DNA from: Silene latifolia
Taxonomy: Eukaryota; Streptophyta; Magnoliopsida; Caryophyllales; Caryophyllaceae
Assembly (NCBI RefSeq): GCF_048544455.1
Contig: NC_133526.1
Span: forward strand, 7,642,001 to 7,706,000
Length of the DNA: 64,000 nt
Direction: 5' to 3'
A program made the position numbers and the translations under genes. Positions 34,936-48,179 of this stretch are shown here, one piece after another. Under the pieces are notes generated by a model, which was not told the origin of the DNA, did not search any database, and saw only the letters and a program-made list of their open reading frames with translations. Numbering within the stretch: position 1 is the first letter of the stretch; every line of letters starts with the position of its first letter.

Positions 34936-36355
34936 CTGCAAAACATGCATTAATAAGAAAATTAACTACCCTGATAATCCGAAATAATAAGAATCTACTG
35001 GCAAAATATCTGGCTCTAATATAACAATGACTTAATAGTTTGTAGCCAAGTTGTTCATCGTATAAATTCAAACTGTATCCTAATTTACCCCATCATTTCT
35101 TACCTGCTACACAATTTACTTGTTAATTTTAATTTCCGTTAGAATACGTGTGACCAACACTCAACAGTACACTCCTACATCAATATGACAATTTGACACG
35201 TTATTTTAAACAAAAAAACATTGAACAAAAACAGAATCAGGATTTTTCATAAAAAATACAAGTTTGACACTTGGACACACACGTCAGATACATCAAACCA
35301 ATTTAGAGACAATTAAGCTATGGTTAGGTTGAGTTTTTTTGGTTTCCTTAGAAGGGGTACTAAAGATAGAGCAGATAAAGAGATACAAATTCTATCTAAC
35401 CTTCCACACTACCTATACTACAAAGAGTAGAATCTCAAGTCGTAATAAAAGTAGAAGTGTTATATGCTACTAAAGTAAACAATTCTTATAACTTTCAGTC
35501 CTAATTTACTCCATCATTTCTTACCTGCTATACATTTTACTTGTTAATTTTAATTTCCGTTTGCTTTTTCCCGTTTATTCTTATACTTGGGGTTTCGTGT
35601 GTGTAATTGTAGTTGTTGAGGATAATGGAAATCGGGCTATAAGTTCAAGCCCTTCAAATCCATTTTAACCTTCGTATGGAAATCGGGCTAAGTTGTGGGA
35701 AAAAAAGCATGATGGTTTGAGGTGAGCACCTTTCCGTTTGAGTCTATTTAATTTCTTTTGATGATTTGATGGTATTTGGTATTTAAGGGTCTACTGGTGC
35801 AGTAGCTGGTCTGGCTGCAAATTGAATTGAACAATCAAAGGAAGATGTTATCAATCAATAAAGAACAACCATCTAAAGGTCTAACAAAAGTTTTTGCAAA
35901 ATATGATTAAGAAAAGCAACACATTCGGATCCGATTGTCGGATTTCAGAAATCGCCAGGGTTCATTAGCATGTGACACCGTAAAAGGCGGAACCAGGAGC
36001 AGCAACAATAAAAAGAAAGAACCAGCCTTTTGCAACAAAAGAGAAAAGTGAATCAAAAATCCCAGAATACATTGATTTCAAGAGGCAATAATCGATCAAT
36101 GTTCATTTTGGAAGAGGAACAAGATGAAAAGTGAAGAATGGATGGCGTAAAAGTGAAGAATGGAAGGTAAAGTAGAATGAGAATTGAGCAGTGTAAAATG
36201 GAAGGTAGAGATTGTATTGGATCACATTTATATTTCATGAATAATCGTAACAAACTACACTAACAAATCAACCAAAAGTAACATTATCAAACATATAGAT
36301 GACGTAAAAGCTAATAACTCAAGTTGTTAAAGCATAAAAGATGGCTATAAAACTT
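34936..36355. other. Non-coding stretch, no gene recognised
   Basis: AT-rich. Near 35088 and 35508 the phrase ccatcatttcttacctgcta is repeated together with acttgttaattttaatttcc (short direct repeat about 420 bp apart). No phase-consistent exon was found. Confidence 0.3.
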
Positions 36356-36361
36356 AGCTTA

Positions 36362-37123
36362 GTGCTTGATCAGAGGTACTGTCATAGTCTCATGTTGTTC
36401 AGTGACGACTTCTTTGGCATATGATGAACCAGGTAAAAAGGAATCTGGTCTCGAACCAGATTTGGGAATTTTAGCAGATGGTGGTGTGACTGAAAGTTGA
36501 AGATATGCAAGTTTTATTGGGCCCCGTTTATGACCACTGCGTACAGAATTTTCCGAACAGGTAACTGGCGCTCGACTAAAATGGGTTCCAGAATCAGAAT
36601 GATTATCAATCTCAGATGAGTTTGATGGCATCTCTTCAGTATCGAGTCCTTGTTCCACCACACCTTCCCTACGCTCTTTGCTCCACAATCTATATTTACT
36701 AATGAAGAGAAGTCATGTAGCATCTCTTACTTTATTTGCTATTCCTCTGGAATCAACCAGCGACCTCCTGCACAATTCATTTAAAATATGAGCAAGCATA
36801 TTCAGTTCACCTTAAATCAAAACCATGAACATAAACTAATAATTTAAGTAAAGCCTTATCGCTTCAGGGTCAATGTAAATAATTTTAAAATGAATCTAAT
36901 GCAATGCAAATTAAGCTTGTCTGATATTCAGGTAAATTAACATGAAAGTATTAGCAATTAAAAACTGTTTTTAAACTGAAGGTTCATCAAACTATAACTA
37001 CCAATTTGTTTCTGCATTATCACAATTGCCACCCATGTTGTCTTGACAGTGTCGTTTCCACCCAAATATTGATGCGCCTGGTTGATTAACCCTTAATTCC
37101 GGATCATCGGTCCCACCATGTTT
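36362..37123 (-). pseudogene. Candidate exons of an unidentified gene
   Basis: Exon 37123-37002 (KHGGTDDPELRVNQPGASIF, GWKRHCQDNMGGN) ends TG|GTAGTT. Exon 36767-36731 starts with G, restoring Trp, and reads RSLVDSRGIANK before GTAAGAG. A third open stretch from about 36679 to the TAA at 36359-36361 reads WSKERREGVVEQGLDTEEMP and later GPIKLAYLQLSVTPPSAKIP, but its best frame does not match the phase left by the second exon. Either an exon boundary is misplaced or the gene is broken. The family is not recognised. Confidence 0.4.
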
Positions 37124-37228
37124 CTGTTCAAGTGAACACAAGCGAAACCAAATGAACAAAATAATAATAGTAGATGGGGGAAATGTGACTGAACTCACAA
37201 TGGCATTAACAATATGCACAAATAGTTA

Positions 37229-37440
37229 CTCCCTCTGTCCCGGTCAATTGTTGTCCTTTGGTTTTGGCACAAAGACGAAGGAAAGAGGAGGGGGCTAATT
37301 ATAAGATGACAAGTGGACCAAATTGAGTGTGAAAGATCAAATTGCTCATCAAATGCAATCCTAAAATTGAAAGGACAACAATTGACTGAGACACCTCAAA
37401 ATGGAAAAAGACAACAAATGACCGGACCGGGTTAGAGGGT
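37229..37440. mobile_element. Stowaway-like MITE, about 210 bp
   Basis: Left end CTCCCTCTGTCCCGGTCAAT TGTTGTCC; the right end has gacaacaaatgaccggaccg and a degenerate gttagaggg. TA is adjacent on the left. Half of a similar element occurs near 21074. Confidence 0.6.
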
Positions 37441-38660
37441 TTATTAAATTCTGCAAATCAATGATACAGCTTTTCAATTTATATCTAAATTATTTGCAAA
37501 ATTATAAAGTTCAAAACTTCAAGATAGTGTCTAGATTTAGACAACTAACTATGACAAAGTAAAGTTTCGACACTTGCAAATCTGGGGTAAGTTAAATTTT
37601 ACTGGCAAATACGACCAAAGCAACACACTAACACAAAGGTACGTGGGATAATAACAGAATTACGATCTGCCTCTCACTTTCTCAGGATAGATAAAATGCA
37701 CACATAGTAACCTAAATCATAGATGTAACATATAAATGTGCATTAAAGCTACAAAATAGGGAAGAATGCAGAATGGAGAAAGGGACGAGGGCGGTTTTGG
37801 TTAGCGTGAAGGCTGTTTGGTTCGATAAGTACTTAGACTCGAGTACATCTCTCCCTTCTTTATGGCCGAATCGCTGATTGTCTTCTTTATTTGGTTTAAT
37901 TGACTGAACTACCTACAATAGAGAAATTCGCCGTTAAAATCCACGAAAAATGCCCAAAAAGGGTCGCTGCAAGACCTGCGACATTTTTTGACCTTAAATC
38001 ATACCTATGTGAAGAGTTTAGATTTAAATAAATATGACAATAAATTTCGTTTTCTCATTTTCCTAAACAAATAGCTTACCTTTCTTCTCTCCATCCTTCA
38101 TAAAATGGATGTTGTTGTTTCATTTTTTGCTACAAAAAAGCTTTCCCTTCCTCTAGTCAATATATTGCATTTCTGGGTTTCCTATTAAAAAGAAAAATGC
38201 CTCCTCCCTCCCTCCCTCCCTCCCATCCTATACAAAACGGATTTTGTGAAATCGTTTTCATATATAATCTACCTCTCAGAGTGATAAAATACACATGTCG
38301 TAACCTAAAAGTAATGTTGGGAAAATATCGGTATCATACATTCCTATGTCTAATATCAGAATAGACTTAAGACTGCGAAAATGTGACTGAACTCACAATG
38401 GCAGACCTGGAACGGGGTATGGTGAAACAGAACGAAGGTGTGATTCATAGGCGAGTGGTTGTGGTCAATGAAGAAAATGACATTGGTAAGTGAAGATAAC
38501 ACCTTGGTTACAAAGACCACCTGTCAACTTGAATCTGTAACAGCAGCAGGCCCCTCGGGAAAACCGACTGCAGACAAGTATTTCCAATTTCAGAGTTTAG
38601 TTTTACATTGTTCATTTGATATCATTGAATTTTCTCGCTGCAGGAATACATATTCTGCCT
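37441..38660. other. Non-coding stretch; (CCCT)n tract at about 38203-38224
   Basis: No recognised gene. A frame from ATG 38399 (MADLERGMVKQNEGVIHR, then RVVVVNEENDI) ends at a GTAAGTG donor-like site and may be an isolated exon. A direct repeat of 25 bp (AATGTGACTGAACTCACAAT core) links 37181-37205 with 38378-38402. Confidence 0.3.
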
Positions 38661-38669
38661 ATCATAATT

Positions 38670-38726
38670 TATGTACGCAGCCCTACCCTTGTGGTTAGCA
38701 ACACAAGAGGCTGTTTCCGAATGACC
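38670..38726 (-). mobile_element. SINE-like relic
   Basis: On the minus strand, gggtcattcggaaacagcct followed by ...gggtagggctgcgtaca resembles the body of common plant tRNA-derived SINEs. It is short and has no clear tail. Confidence 0.4.
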
Positions 38727-38763
38727 CAAGATGAAAATTATCTAAAAGCTCAGCTAATCTTAC

Positions 38764-41700
38764 AGGTTGAGTAGTTTTGAGGGTGCTGCACGTAGTACTG
38801 CCAATGCCTCCTTCCATCCCCATTTCAACTCGGGTAAGGGCAATAATTTTTGCAATACTGATAAACGCCACTGCCAATCATCGATGAAGCTCCTAGCATT
38901 AGAGATTCGCCACTCTAACGCCTGTTTTTCCTGGTTAACATCAGTAGCCTCCCATGCCTGCTTGGAAGGTAAGTTGCAACTTAACATATCGAGTAGAGAT
39001 TCCACAAAAGAAACAACCATTTTGTTCCCATCCTCTTCAAAATCATCATTCTGTTGTAGGCTAGTCTGAGATAGCTCATAGATGCTTCCTTCTAAGCCAC
39101 AATGTTCAAAATCAACTGTGATACTGTCCACATGTAGGAGTGAAATTATAATGTTCACCAGAAATATCTGCACCATTTGCAAAATAGTCACTGGAATTTG
39201 GTAGTTCATAAAAGTACGAGCAACAATGATGAAGGGATTGGAAAAATTAAGTATTGAACCCATAAGCGCATTACCTTCCGTGACAAATCAGTGACTGCCT
39301 CAAGATGGCTCTTCAAATTTTTCAAGAAGTTCAACGCTAACTGAGGATAGTATCTTTGAGGATCGTTCCGACTCTTTTCCATTGTTGCCAGTGCCATGAC
39401 AGCACAGTCAAGAGCATAGCGCATGTGAATAAGTTCAGCATCTTGCATCCTATCGAGAAATTTTAAACACAAAATATATTAATAATAAACTCAACATCCA
39501 CAAATCTAAAATCTACACAAACAAAAAGAAGTTGCAGAATTCTGAAAACATTAGCTTCATACAACAATACCCAACTACTTTGAAGACTAACACCTATGTA
39601 AGGATAAGGGGGTCGTTGTAGCGGGTCCAAAGTTTTCCCACTTTCTTAGTTTATGGTTCAACATGGTGCTGCTGTACAAGCGAAGTCATTTGTTTCGTGT
39701 CTACTGCACAGGATCCATATTAGCTAAAAGTGTTGGAAAGCAATCTCTTCAGAAAAAGATTGCTCTTTCAAGGATACTGCTCTCCCAGCATCACTTTTGC
39801 GAATAGGATTCTTTAGAGCTTTCATGAAGGCTTCATTACGAAGATTATAATAAGGCTTCATTGAGAAGTTGAAAGGATAATATGAGAGCAGCAGAAAAAA
39901 GATAGTGGGTAAAATGTCAGAGCATATGCTGCTCTGAATTTGAACTATTCTGTCCAGAAATCATTCAGGCTCTGGAAATGGCTTTGGATTTATCATGAAG
40001 CCAGGACAGGAACTATGAAGCATATATTAATCTCTGGAGGAATCATCACTTTACCTTCTGCGACAAATACACTATACAAGGCAATGAGGTATCATCACTA
40101 TCTACAAAAATCATTAATGTAGCAGGAGCAGACTGGTTTGATGTTACAAAACAAGACAACCGGACATAAGGCTTTGAATAAGGCTTATTCCCTTTAATAT
40201 CCCTCGATGTAGATTTTCCCATACCATTCCACGGATAATTATAACATAATTGGCAAGTGGATGTTTTAAGGTGGCTATCTCAAGAGCTCTCTACATCTCT
40301 TGAGTCTTGACCATAAGATGTTCTCCTTGAATCATTATCAAGACCTTATGCAATGGAGCACCACCTAGAACAAGAACTCAACATGAAGCCTAAAAGTGGT
40401 ACTGTCCATCAAGTCAATCTTTCTACACCTGATCGCACGACCCTACTTTTCTAGCACACAGTGCACACATGCCCAGTATTGTGCCACAGTATATAAGGGA
40501 TTGCAGGGAAGGGAAAAGTGACAATGTTCCCCGTTATAAACAGTTTCTTTTATTAGAGGCGCCATTTGCATTTGCTATTGTGCTACAGAAATACTCCATC
40601 CATTCCGTCTGATTGTTTATGTTTTCCTTTGCATAAGATTCTAGGAATGCGTAAAAACCTTGGAAAGGAAGGATAACTGTACAATTTTACCCTAATGAAA
40701 TTCGCCCTCCCTAGTCCCAACACTCTTACAACTCAGTTTTTTCACCCCAACTGCTACTCCTCCATCTCATCCTCCCTTCACCGCCATTCAGCCCCACCAT
40801 AACCTCATAACATTACACCATTCTCACCACCACCATACCACCTCACCACCATTAGAACCACCACCACCACCACCATCAACCAAAACCACCGTTTGCCCAC
40901 ACCTTATCAACATCAATAGCACATCCAACCTCACCACCACAATTAGCACCCCCAACTCAACACTGTTCACATCCCTATCCCATCACCGCATGTCGAAACC
41001 CCCTGATCTGGGCTTAATGAAGTTGAAGATGTAAGTGATGAAGGTCGATGATGAGGGAGGAGAGAGGAACGGTGAAAAGATCTGAACTTGGGTCAGGTCG
41101 ACATTGTTTAAGAATGAGAGCTGAGAGAGGGACAACGACAGCGAAGGGGGAGGACTAAGGAGGGAGGAATGACCACAACCACCATTTTCTAACGGAAGGT
41201 ACGAAAGGTGGTAGTGGATAAATGGTGCCGATGATCAGAGTAGAGTGGGCCAATGGGAGTTGGCTGAGGGTGCGTCGTTGGTTACTGGACAAAGTCAGCG
41301 CTGACAAGTAGTAGAGGTCAGCGCTGACAAGTTTTGGAGGTCGACGTCAGTAAGTGGTCGAGATCGGCGCCAATAAGAGATGGAGATCAGTGCTGACAAG
41401 GAGTGCTTACCCATGGATTGTGGTGAATGTGGTGGTGAGGGATGGGTTCAGGGAGAGAGGAAAGCTGGTGAAAGTGGTGGTGTGGGATGGATTTAGGGTA
41501 GGGGTGTACTAAGGGTATTATAGCGACTTAGTTGCTTAAAAGTTACTACATTAGAAATGGTAAACCACCACAGAGAATTTCTCTAAAAGGAAAACGCAAA
41601 CGACACAGAATTGAGGGAGTATTAACTGAGTAAATAATGAACTTCTAAAATCAACGTCGGAAGTGATAGTATCAAACCTTTTCCATTCTCCTGTAGGGGA

Positions 41701-44700
41701 ATTGGTTGGCTGCATGCTTATCAATCTAATAGCATCTTCAAATTTGATGGTTGGGACTACATCAAATAACACCTGGAGATCAATTGATCAAACTTCATCA
41801 CAGCTACAAAATATAAAAAATCCTACTTAAATGCTGATTAGATTTTAACTACCCTACTTTAGAAAGCTAAGCAAACACTACAAGCACATTCCCCACCCTC
41901 AACCTCAAATACTTAAAAAAAAATACCATGGGTAGAAGTGGTGAACGGTGGTGTTTGGAGATGGTTAAGAGTGGTGGTGGTTAAGGTTGGTGTTGGGGTT
42001 TTTGGTGGTGGTATGACGAGTATGGGAAGGGGAAAGTGGGGCTGGTGAGAGGAGATACCAGGAGACTAGGAGAGGGAAACTGAGGGTGAGAGTAAGACGG
42101 GTAGTTTGTCAACGATCCACTTTTCTTAAAAGTGGTAGAAATGTCATGTTGAAAAAAATAGAGGAAACAGTATGCAACTATTTATACGCATGTTTTTATC
42201 CTATATCAAATACAAAATAGGTAATTGCACATATAATACAAGTGGACAGGATATCCTCCAACACGACGAAGGGCAGAGGCAAATACTGACGCGTCCAACC
42301 CTATAAAGAAAACCTTTCTTAAGAAAATTAAGACCCTATTTTATCGTACGGAGGACTAGTTATTACTTAACAACCATTCAGAAGAGACTTGAGAAAATTG
42401 CAACAAAACACTCTGCACTTGCTCGGCCAACATGCATGTAAACTCAAGGATTTAAAAAAGATGCATGGTAAGGGGACAAAGTTTCCTTCTAAAATAGGTA
42501 ATTTTGTCTGTACTTATAATCTAAGGGGGTGTTTGGTTGGAGCTTTTGGAATGGATTCAATCCATTCTAGTGTTTGGTTTGAGGGTTTTGGAATGGAGTT
42601 CGATACCCAATGGATTCTAACTCCATTCCAACCCCTTGTAATCCCATACCCATCTATACACCCAAGTTTCAAAATCCATTCCACTCTATTACTATACTCA
42701 ATCCATTCCAAGGTCGAACCAAACACGTGTGAGCAAATATGGGGTTCTAACTCCATACCTCTATAGTATCACAATCCATTCCGATACTTTGAACCGAACG
42801 ACCCCTAAGTTCCATTTAATAACAACAACAACAACACAAAAAAAAAAAAAAAAAAAAGGAAGGATATATAATCAATACCAGAACACAAAAATAAAAATAA
42901 AAATTGGACCTTGCAAATAAGATGTTAAATTGTACTACTTCAAAAAGCCTTCCTTAATTAAGCATCGATATTTCTCTCACACCAATTCACACCCAGCCAC
43001 AACTGAGTCACTTAATTACGTAATAAATTGAAATTTTAGAGTCATGGCCATTAAGTATATTACAGGATTACGGACAGAGAATAATAAAAGGTGACTTTCA
43101 GACCATTTGAAAACAAGAACAGCGCACTAAACTCTGGAACTTCCTCAAAGTAAGAGTAAAATTGTTTTGCCTACAAACACCAAACATTCATATATAGATT
43201 AAAGAGAAATCCTACCCGTAAGGGGCTCTGCAAAGATAGTCTCTCCAGGATAAAATTTTCCACAAAAGGATCCAAATGAGTAGTCCGAGCTTGGAAGTCC
43301 TCATATCCATGCCCAGATAGTGACAAGGAGCACATAATATCCCAAGGTTGACCAGAATTGACACAAGCAACAAAAGAAGCTAGGTCAAGCCGATAACACA
43401 AGGTATCACAAAGATATTCCACGCAAGATACCTGTGAAAAAAACGGCATAAAAGATCAATAACTTGCTAGAAAAGGCATAAATCTATATTTCGCAAACTC
43501 GGGTATGGGAGTCAAACATGGGTACATATTGAAGCATCAGACATACATGACTTAATTTTCTAGACACGATGACTGTCTTAAAATGAGAATACTGGTGTGA
43601 GGGTGTCTACAAAACATTAATATATTCATAATCAGGGCCGTCTTGGTGGTTTCGGGGGCCCTGTGCAAAATTAAAAAATGAGGCCCCACGTAATATATTA
43701 ATGTTTTTTTAAAAAAAAAATTCTATTAATCCAAATTTCAACCGACGCAATCCTAAATATAACTAAAAGGACCTAACTCAAAATTTCAACATGTTATTAA
43801 TACTAAATTTTGTTATATACTCCGTAGTTAAGATACTAAACAATAATAAATTGAATTGTACACAAGTAAGAACACAAAATCGCTTTATTTCGTGGGCCAA
43901 ACTCAAGGTGATTTCCCAAATTTTTTGGGTCTTTCTAAGTGTTTACTTACTAAAACATTTTACATTTATCATATTCAATTTTTAAGAAAATTTGACCGAT
44001 AAAAGAAATGGGTATATGAATGTGAGCCCAAAAAAAATTAAAAAAAGGTCGCTACAAGGTATTGAACCTGTGACCTTGTGAATAAAAGGTAAAGTTCATA
44101 CCACAACACCAGCACCTTTCATTGTTTATCTCATGTGCAACATATATTTATCTTAGACAAACTAGGTTTCGAAGCCCAAATTTTTGGGGCCCTGTGCAGC
44201 CGCACGGGCCGCACAGGCCCAAAGACGGCCCTGTTCATAATGTGACAAATTCAAAGTTTTTTTTAAGTGAAACAGAAATATTTTTGAGAAATAAGGCTTG
44301 AAATAATTAAATAAAACTCCGTCCGCCACTAATAAAGTTCCTACTTTCCTTTTTAGGCGTCCACATGAGAAGTTCCTAGTAGGAATCTTTCCTCTTTGAT
44401 CTGTTATTTGTTGTCACTGTGATTTATGACCCCGTATCTTTCCTCACCTTTCATTTACAACCCAATGTTTACTTGGTATCTTAATTCTTGTGCCCACGCA
44501 AGTCGAAACTCTATTAGTTGACAAAGGGAGTATATCATACAAAATGCTTCACAGAAAGTCTTTGTATCTACTTTTGTCGTGCATGCCTCCTTTTTAGGCT
44601 TTTCATGGAACAAATAGTAAGGGCGGTACGGATTCCATAACAATATCCTTGACTGCCGCGTGGGGCGCAGGTTTAGTCATAGAAAGTTAGAAGTGAAGGG

Positions 44701-47700
44701 TCAAAGCAACGTAGTTGTTAACTACAACAAAGATATGCTAATTTAAACATTGATCGTGACAACCCGGAAAAAAAAGAAGCAGTACCTCATCTGATTCATT
44801 TTCATAAAGATATGACTCCTCAAGCCTATATAATTTTGACTTGCTTGTCCACAGTAATTGCATCAATTTCCTTCGAGCAGCTGTCTTATTGGCCAACAAA
44901 TCCCACCCCATGACACCAACCAAAGGTTGAAGCCTGGGAAACAACAAGACTACCTGGCAAATAAGCAGGCAGAAAATTCAATCAATTATTATTTCTTTTT
45001 TTTTTTTTTTTGAAAAAGAAGTGCAAAGCTTCACAATCTGGCAAGGCCTTAGCCCAAGCCTACAACTGTCAAACAGTCCATTTTATTCCGACATTAAAAG
45101 AGCCATTCATATAAGTTGAAATGATGGGCTTACAGAGCTCGCTTCTTCCAACAGCTCATTCTTGACAGCAGAAAGAGCTGTGTCCATAATACACTCAAAA
45201 AAGTGTAATCCAGCAACACGTGTGTAGTGATACATATCTCTCATGCAAGCAGATATCATCGTATTCAAAGAGAAGGAATTGTCATCATTAGTATCACCAA
45301 GCCTCTTCTTTTGCATCTGATACTGAAGGTGCTTAAGGGGGGGCAGAATTTGGTTGTCAGAGGAACTGAACATTTTCATTTCTTCCACAAGGAGCTGATC
45401 TTGAACAGCCTGAAAGTACGAAGAATAGTAAAGTCATTCATCTATTTCCTACATCGATGAATGCTCAGCGGATAACAATTAATTACGCTCAACGACCTAG
45501 ATGAATACATCAGAAAAGAGAGCATGAATCAACAGTACAGTAGATTCAAAGTTGCCATTGATATATGCATTTAGATTTCAATGGAAAATCTAACAACGAA
45601 AATTTGATGTTGTGCAGTCAAAATGTAATAACCGAAAAATTGACCAGCAACTGAATCCGACCTGATGTGAAGCACAGACATGGCATGCAATATTAAAACA
45701 CTTCACTTCATACAAACGAAAAAGTAATTGACGACACATTAATCAGTATCCAGTACACATCAGAATGTCATCTTGTCAACATTAACAAAAGTTTCAGGGG
45801 ATACAATATTATGCCAACATGAAAATGTTCAGTAATGATTAGTAAAAAGAATAATTGTCAACCCACAAGTGATAAAGCAACTTATAACCTGAAGAATTTG
45901 AACAAGATGTGAGCACGCTGAGGATAGAGCTTCCTGGTAAATATACAGTAATTTATCCCTTGTGGGTTGCCAAGCATCCACTAGTTCATCTTTCCCTGAC
46001 AAAACCTTTTTGAGGAAGTCCAGAAAAACCATTCTAAGAGAAACATCAAAGAAAAATGATTTATTTCAATAACAATAATAAAACAGCTTTACATAATCAA
46101 ACAAGAGGAACATACAAGAACAGGTCTCTGATATTTGAACAACACACAAAAAAACACTTTGTCATCATCATGACATCATCATATCTAGGAACTGTACCAA
46201 GCTAAAATGATAGAGATCTCAAAATTCCATATCACCAGTAACGCAGGACAAACCTTTATCATGTTTTTGGTCTAAAATGAAGTGTCCAAGTGTCCTACCC
46301 ATATCCGAGTGTTGAGTATCCGACACGGGTACGTGAGGTAAAATGAAGGGTCCAAGCAACATAGTTCAAAACTACGCTAATATTATCTCTCATATAAAAG
46401 GAACCTTAGATGTGAGAAGCACCCAGCCCCTCAGTTCGATGATTCTCGGAATCCCCAATAAGAAACAATCTTATAGGTCCTTCAGTCCTTCACAAAACAA
46501 TACTCGTATTATCTGAGAAAATAAGTAATTGGATAGAGAAGTGGCTCGTAGAATCAAAACAAACTACTGAAGTGAAAAACAGCATATTGTTTCTATGTGA
46601 ACGCATCATTCCCCATAGACAGAAGGAATAATTCTATAGCGTAACAATAGTCCTACATGGTTCTCTGTCACTAAGGGCTGAGAACATGTTCATAAATTAA
46701 CGCAACCAAACTCCCTTGGATACAGTGAATGTGTGGCCATGCATAGTGATTATGAAAGCAGCAATAAATAAATACTCCGTAATGTTTTTCTAACTTGAAG
46801 CCATGTCGCCGACAACAAACAAAAATAGCAGAAACAAGTACATAGCACACAAAAAAGTTTAAAGCACGCTACAATACCGGTACTCATCCTCAGCAACTCC
46901 ATAACCCAAATGCAAATATCTAATATGTGAAATAGCTCCATCAACATCCTCATTTTTCACACACTCTTTGATTTCCTCTAAATGCACTTCCTGAACATAC
47001 TTCTGAAGCGATTTCAAAACCTCATGATCATCCTCACTCGATACCCTCCCTGACCTCCCTTGTGTAGTCACAGTTATAGCCAAACCCGAACCTGAACCAC
47101 TCTCCCCACCACCGTCAACGCCGCCCGACTCAGTTCCTACCTGTCTATCCACATTATCACAAATTGCATCAAAAATATCGGCATTCATTAAAATAACCTT
47201 CCTCAAAACCGCGAAATCCGCATCCTTGACAACAATCTCATCCCCATTGTCTATCCCCTCCATACTAACAATCAAATCATCCTTCAATCTCCTCAATCCC
47301 ACCTCCATAACCCCATCCAAAACCCTAATTCCATCCTTAAACTCCCTCAACTCAGCCTCATTCTCAAAACCCACAATATTCTCCTCAAACCCAGTTTCAA
47401 TATCCTCAAAAACAACCCCAATTTCAACCAAACTCCGCTTAATCCAATCCCAAACCCTAGTAATCGCCATCTGAACATACAACAAGAACTCAACCCGAAC
47501 CCGAATCAACTCAAGACTAACGGAATTGCTCCAAATAGAAGTGGGATTATCAAACTGAAAGAGCTCAATTGAAGAAAGCCAAGTAAGTAGAGCAGGGGAG
47601 GGGCAATTTGGGGAAAACAGGAGGTTTGGACCGAGGTTTCCGCCATGGACGACAATGGTTTGAAGAAGAGAAAGTGCGAGGTCAGGGTTATTGCGACGAA

Positions 47701-47851
47701 GAGTGAAAATGGTAGCACGAAATGCCTCGAATTGGGTTAGAAAGAGATGATTAGCGGCTAGATTTGATAACACCGTCGTTTCTTTATCCATGGTGGATGA
47801 AGATGGTGGTGTTCTTGTTGTTGTTGATTGATTTTCTTCTTCTTCTTCCAT
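38764..47851 (-). CDS. Spatacsin-like (SPG11 family) gene, copy B, exons 1-8, apparently 3'-truncated
   Basis: Exons: 47851-46878, 46033-45889, 45409-45134, 44953-44786, 43431-43216, 41772-41678, 39449-39275, 39167-38764. All join in phase (2453 nt, 817 codons plus 2 nt). Exons 1-6 match copy A; exon 1 differs by about eight substitutions and a two-residue insertion, and exons 2 and 4 are identical in protein. Exons 7-8 (MQDAELIHMRYALDCAV, LVNIIISLLHVDSI, WGWKEALAVLRAAPSKLLN) continue the spatacsin-like protein. After the donor at 38763 I find no exon with the expected next residues in the remaining minus strand, so most of the protein appears absent. Intron 5 carries a private hAT MITE (43633-44233) and intron 6 an extended GTCAGCGCTGACAAG region. 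Confidence 0.8.
40594..41619. mobile_element. Stowaway-like element, copy-B version
   Basis: Orthologous to 931-1837. It is longer because about 110 bases near 41270-41400, containing three or four copies of GTCAGCGCTGACAAG-like sequence, are present here and reduced in copy A. Confidence 0.65.
42525..42805. mobile_element. Tourist-like MITE, copy-B version
   Basis: Same element as 2765-3045, with TAA on both flanks and few substitutions. Confidence 0.8.
43633..44233. mobile_element. hAT-type MITE, 601 bp, unique to copy B
   Basis: Begins CAGGGCCGTCTTGG and ends with the inverse (AAGACGGCCCTG). TTCATAAT flanks both sides (43625-43632 and 44234-44241), an 8-bp duplication typical of hAT. Copy A has the single uninterrupted TTCATAAT site near 3870. 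Subterminal GGGGCCCTGTGCA is inverted at both ends. On the minus strand an internal segment with AGGTCACAGGTTCAATACC resembles a tRNA T-arm/B-box. No transposase. Confidence 0.95.
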
Positions 47852-47869
47852 GGATGATAGATTGATAGT

Positions 47870-47896
47870 TGATGATGATGATGATGATGATGATGA
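47870..47896. repeat. (ATG)n microsatellite in the 5' leader of copy B
   Basis: Nine ATG/GAT repeats. The copy-A counterpart (about 7530-7555) is interrupted by ggatg. Confidence 0.85.
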
Positions 47897-48179
47897 AATT
47901 AGTCGGGGGTTTTGATGTTGGAATTTTATTTTGCGGAGAAAAAGGGATTAACGTAATAACGTATGACTTGATTTGGATGACTGTCGAGTGTCGGGGAGCA
48001 ATGACGGATAATTTTTGGCGAAATACTCATTTCAAACGGTCTTTTTCGTCTCAAATTTTTATTTTAGACGATTATTCTTGTTTTAAGGTTTCAAATAGAC
48101 TATATATGATCATTTTATGTTAGATGTGAGCGTTTAAAAAAAGTCACACTTTTACATGAAAACGTGACCATTTTTAAAC

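Larger units (their letters stand above)
39664..48024. repeat. Segmental duplication, copy B (mate of 1-7672)
   Basis: See copy A. Copy B is about 690 bp longer, mostly from the hAT insertion with its target duplication and the extra bases near 41270. The left limit of homology cannot be set because copy A leaves the window. Confidence 0.95.

Noticed and set aside
36053-36253. 66-codon minus-strand open frame
   Set aside because: Low-complexity Ser/Leu/Pro composition from a repeated gaatggaag tract. No splice context.
43980-44110. Possible tRNA gene inside the hAT MITE
   Set aside because: Only a T-arm/B-box-like segment is present. I could not fold a complete cloverleaf.
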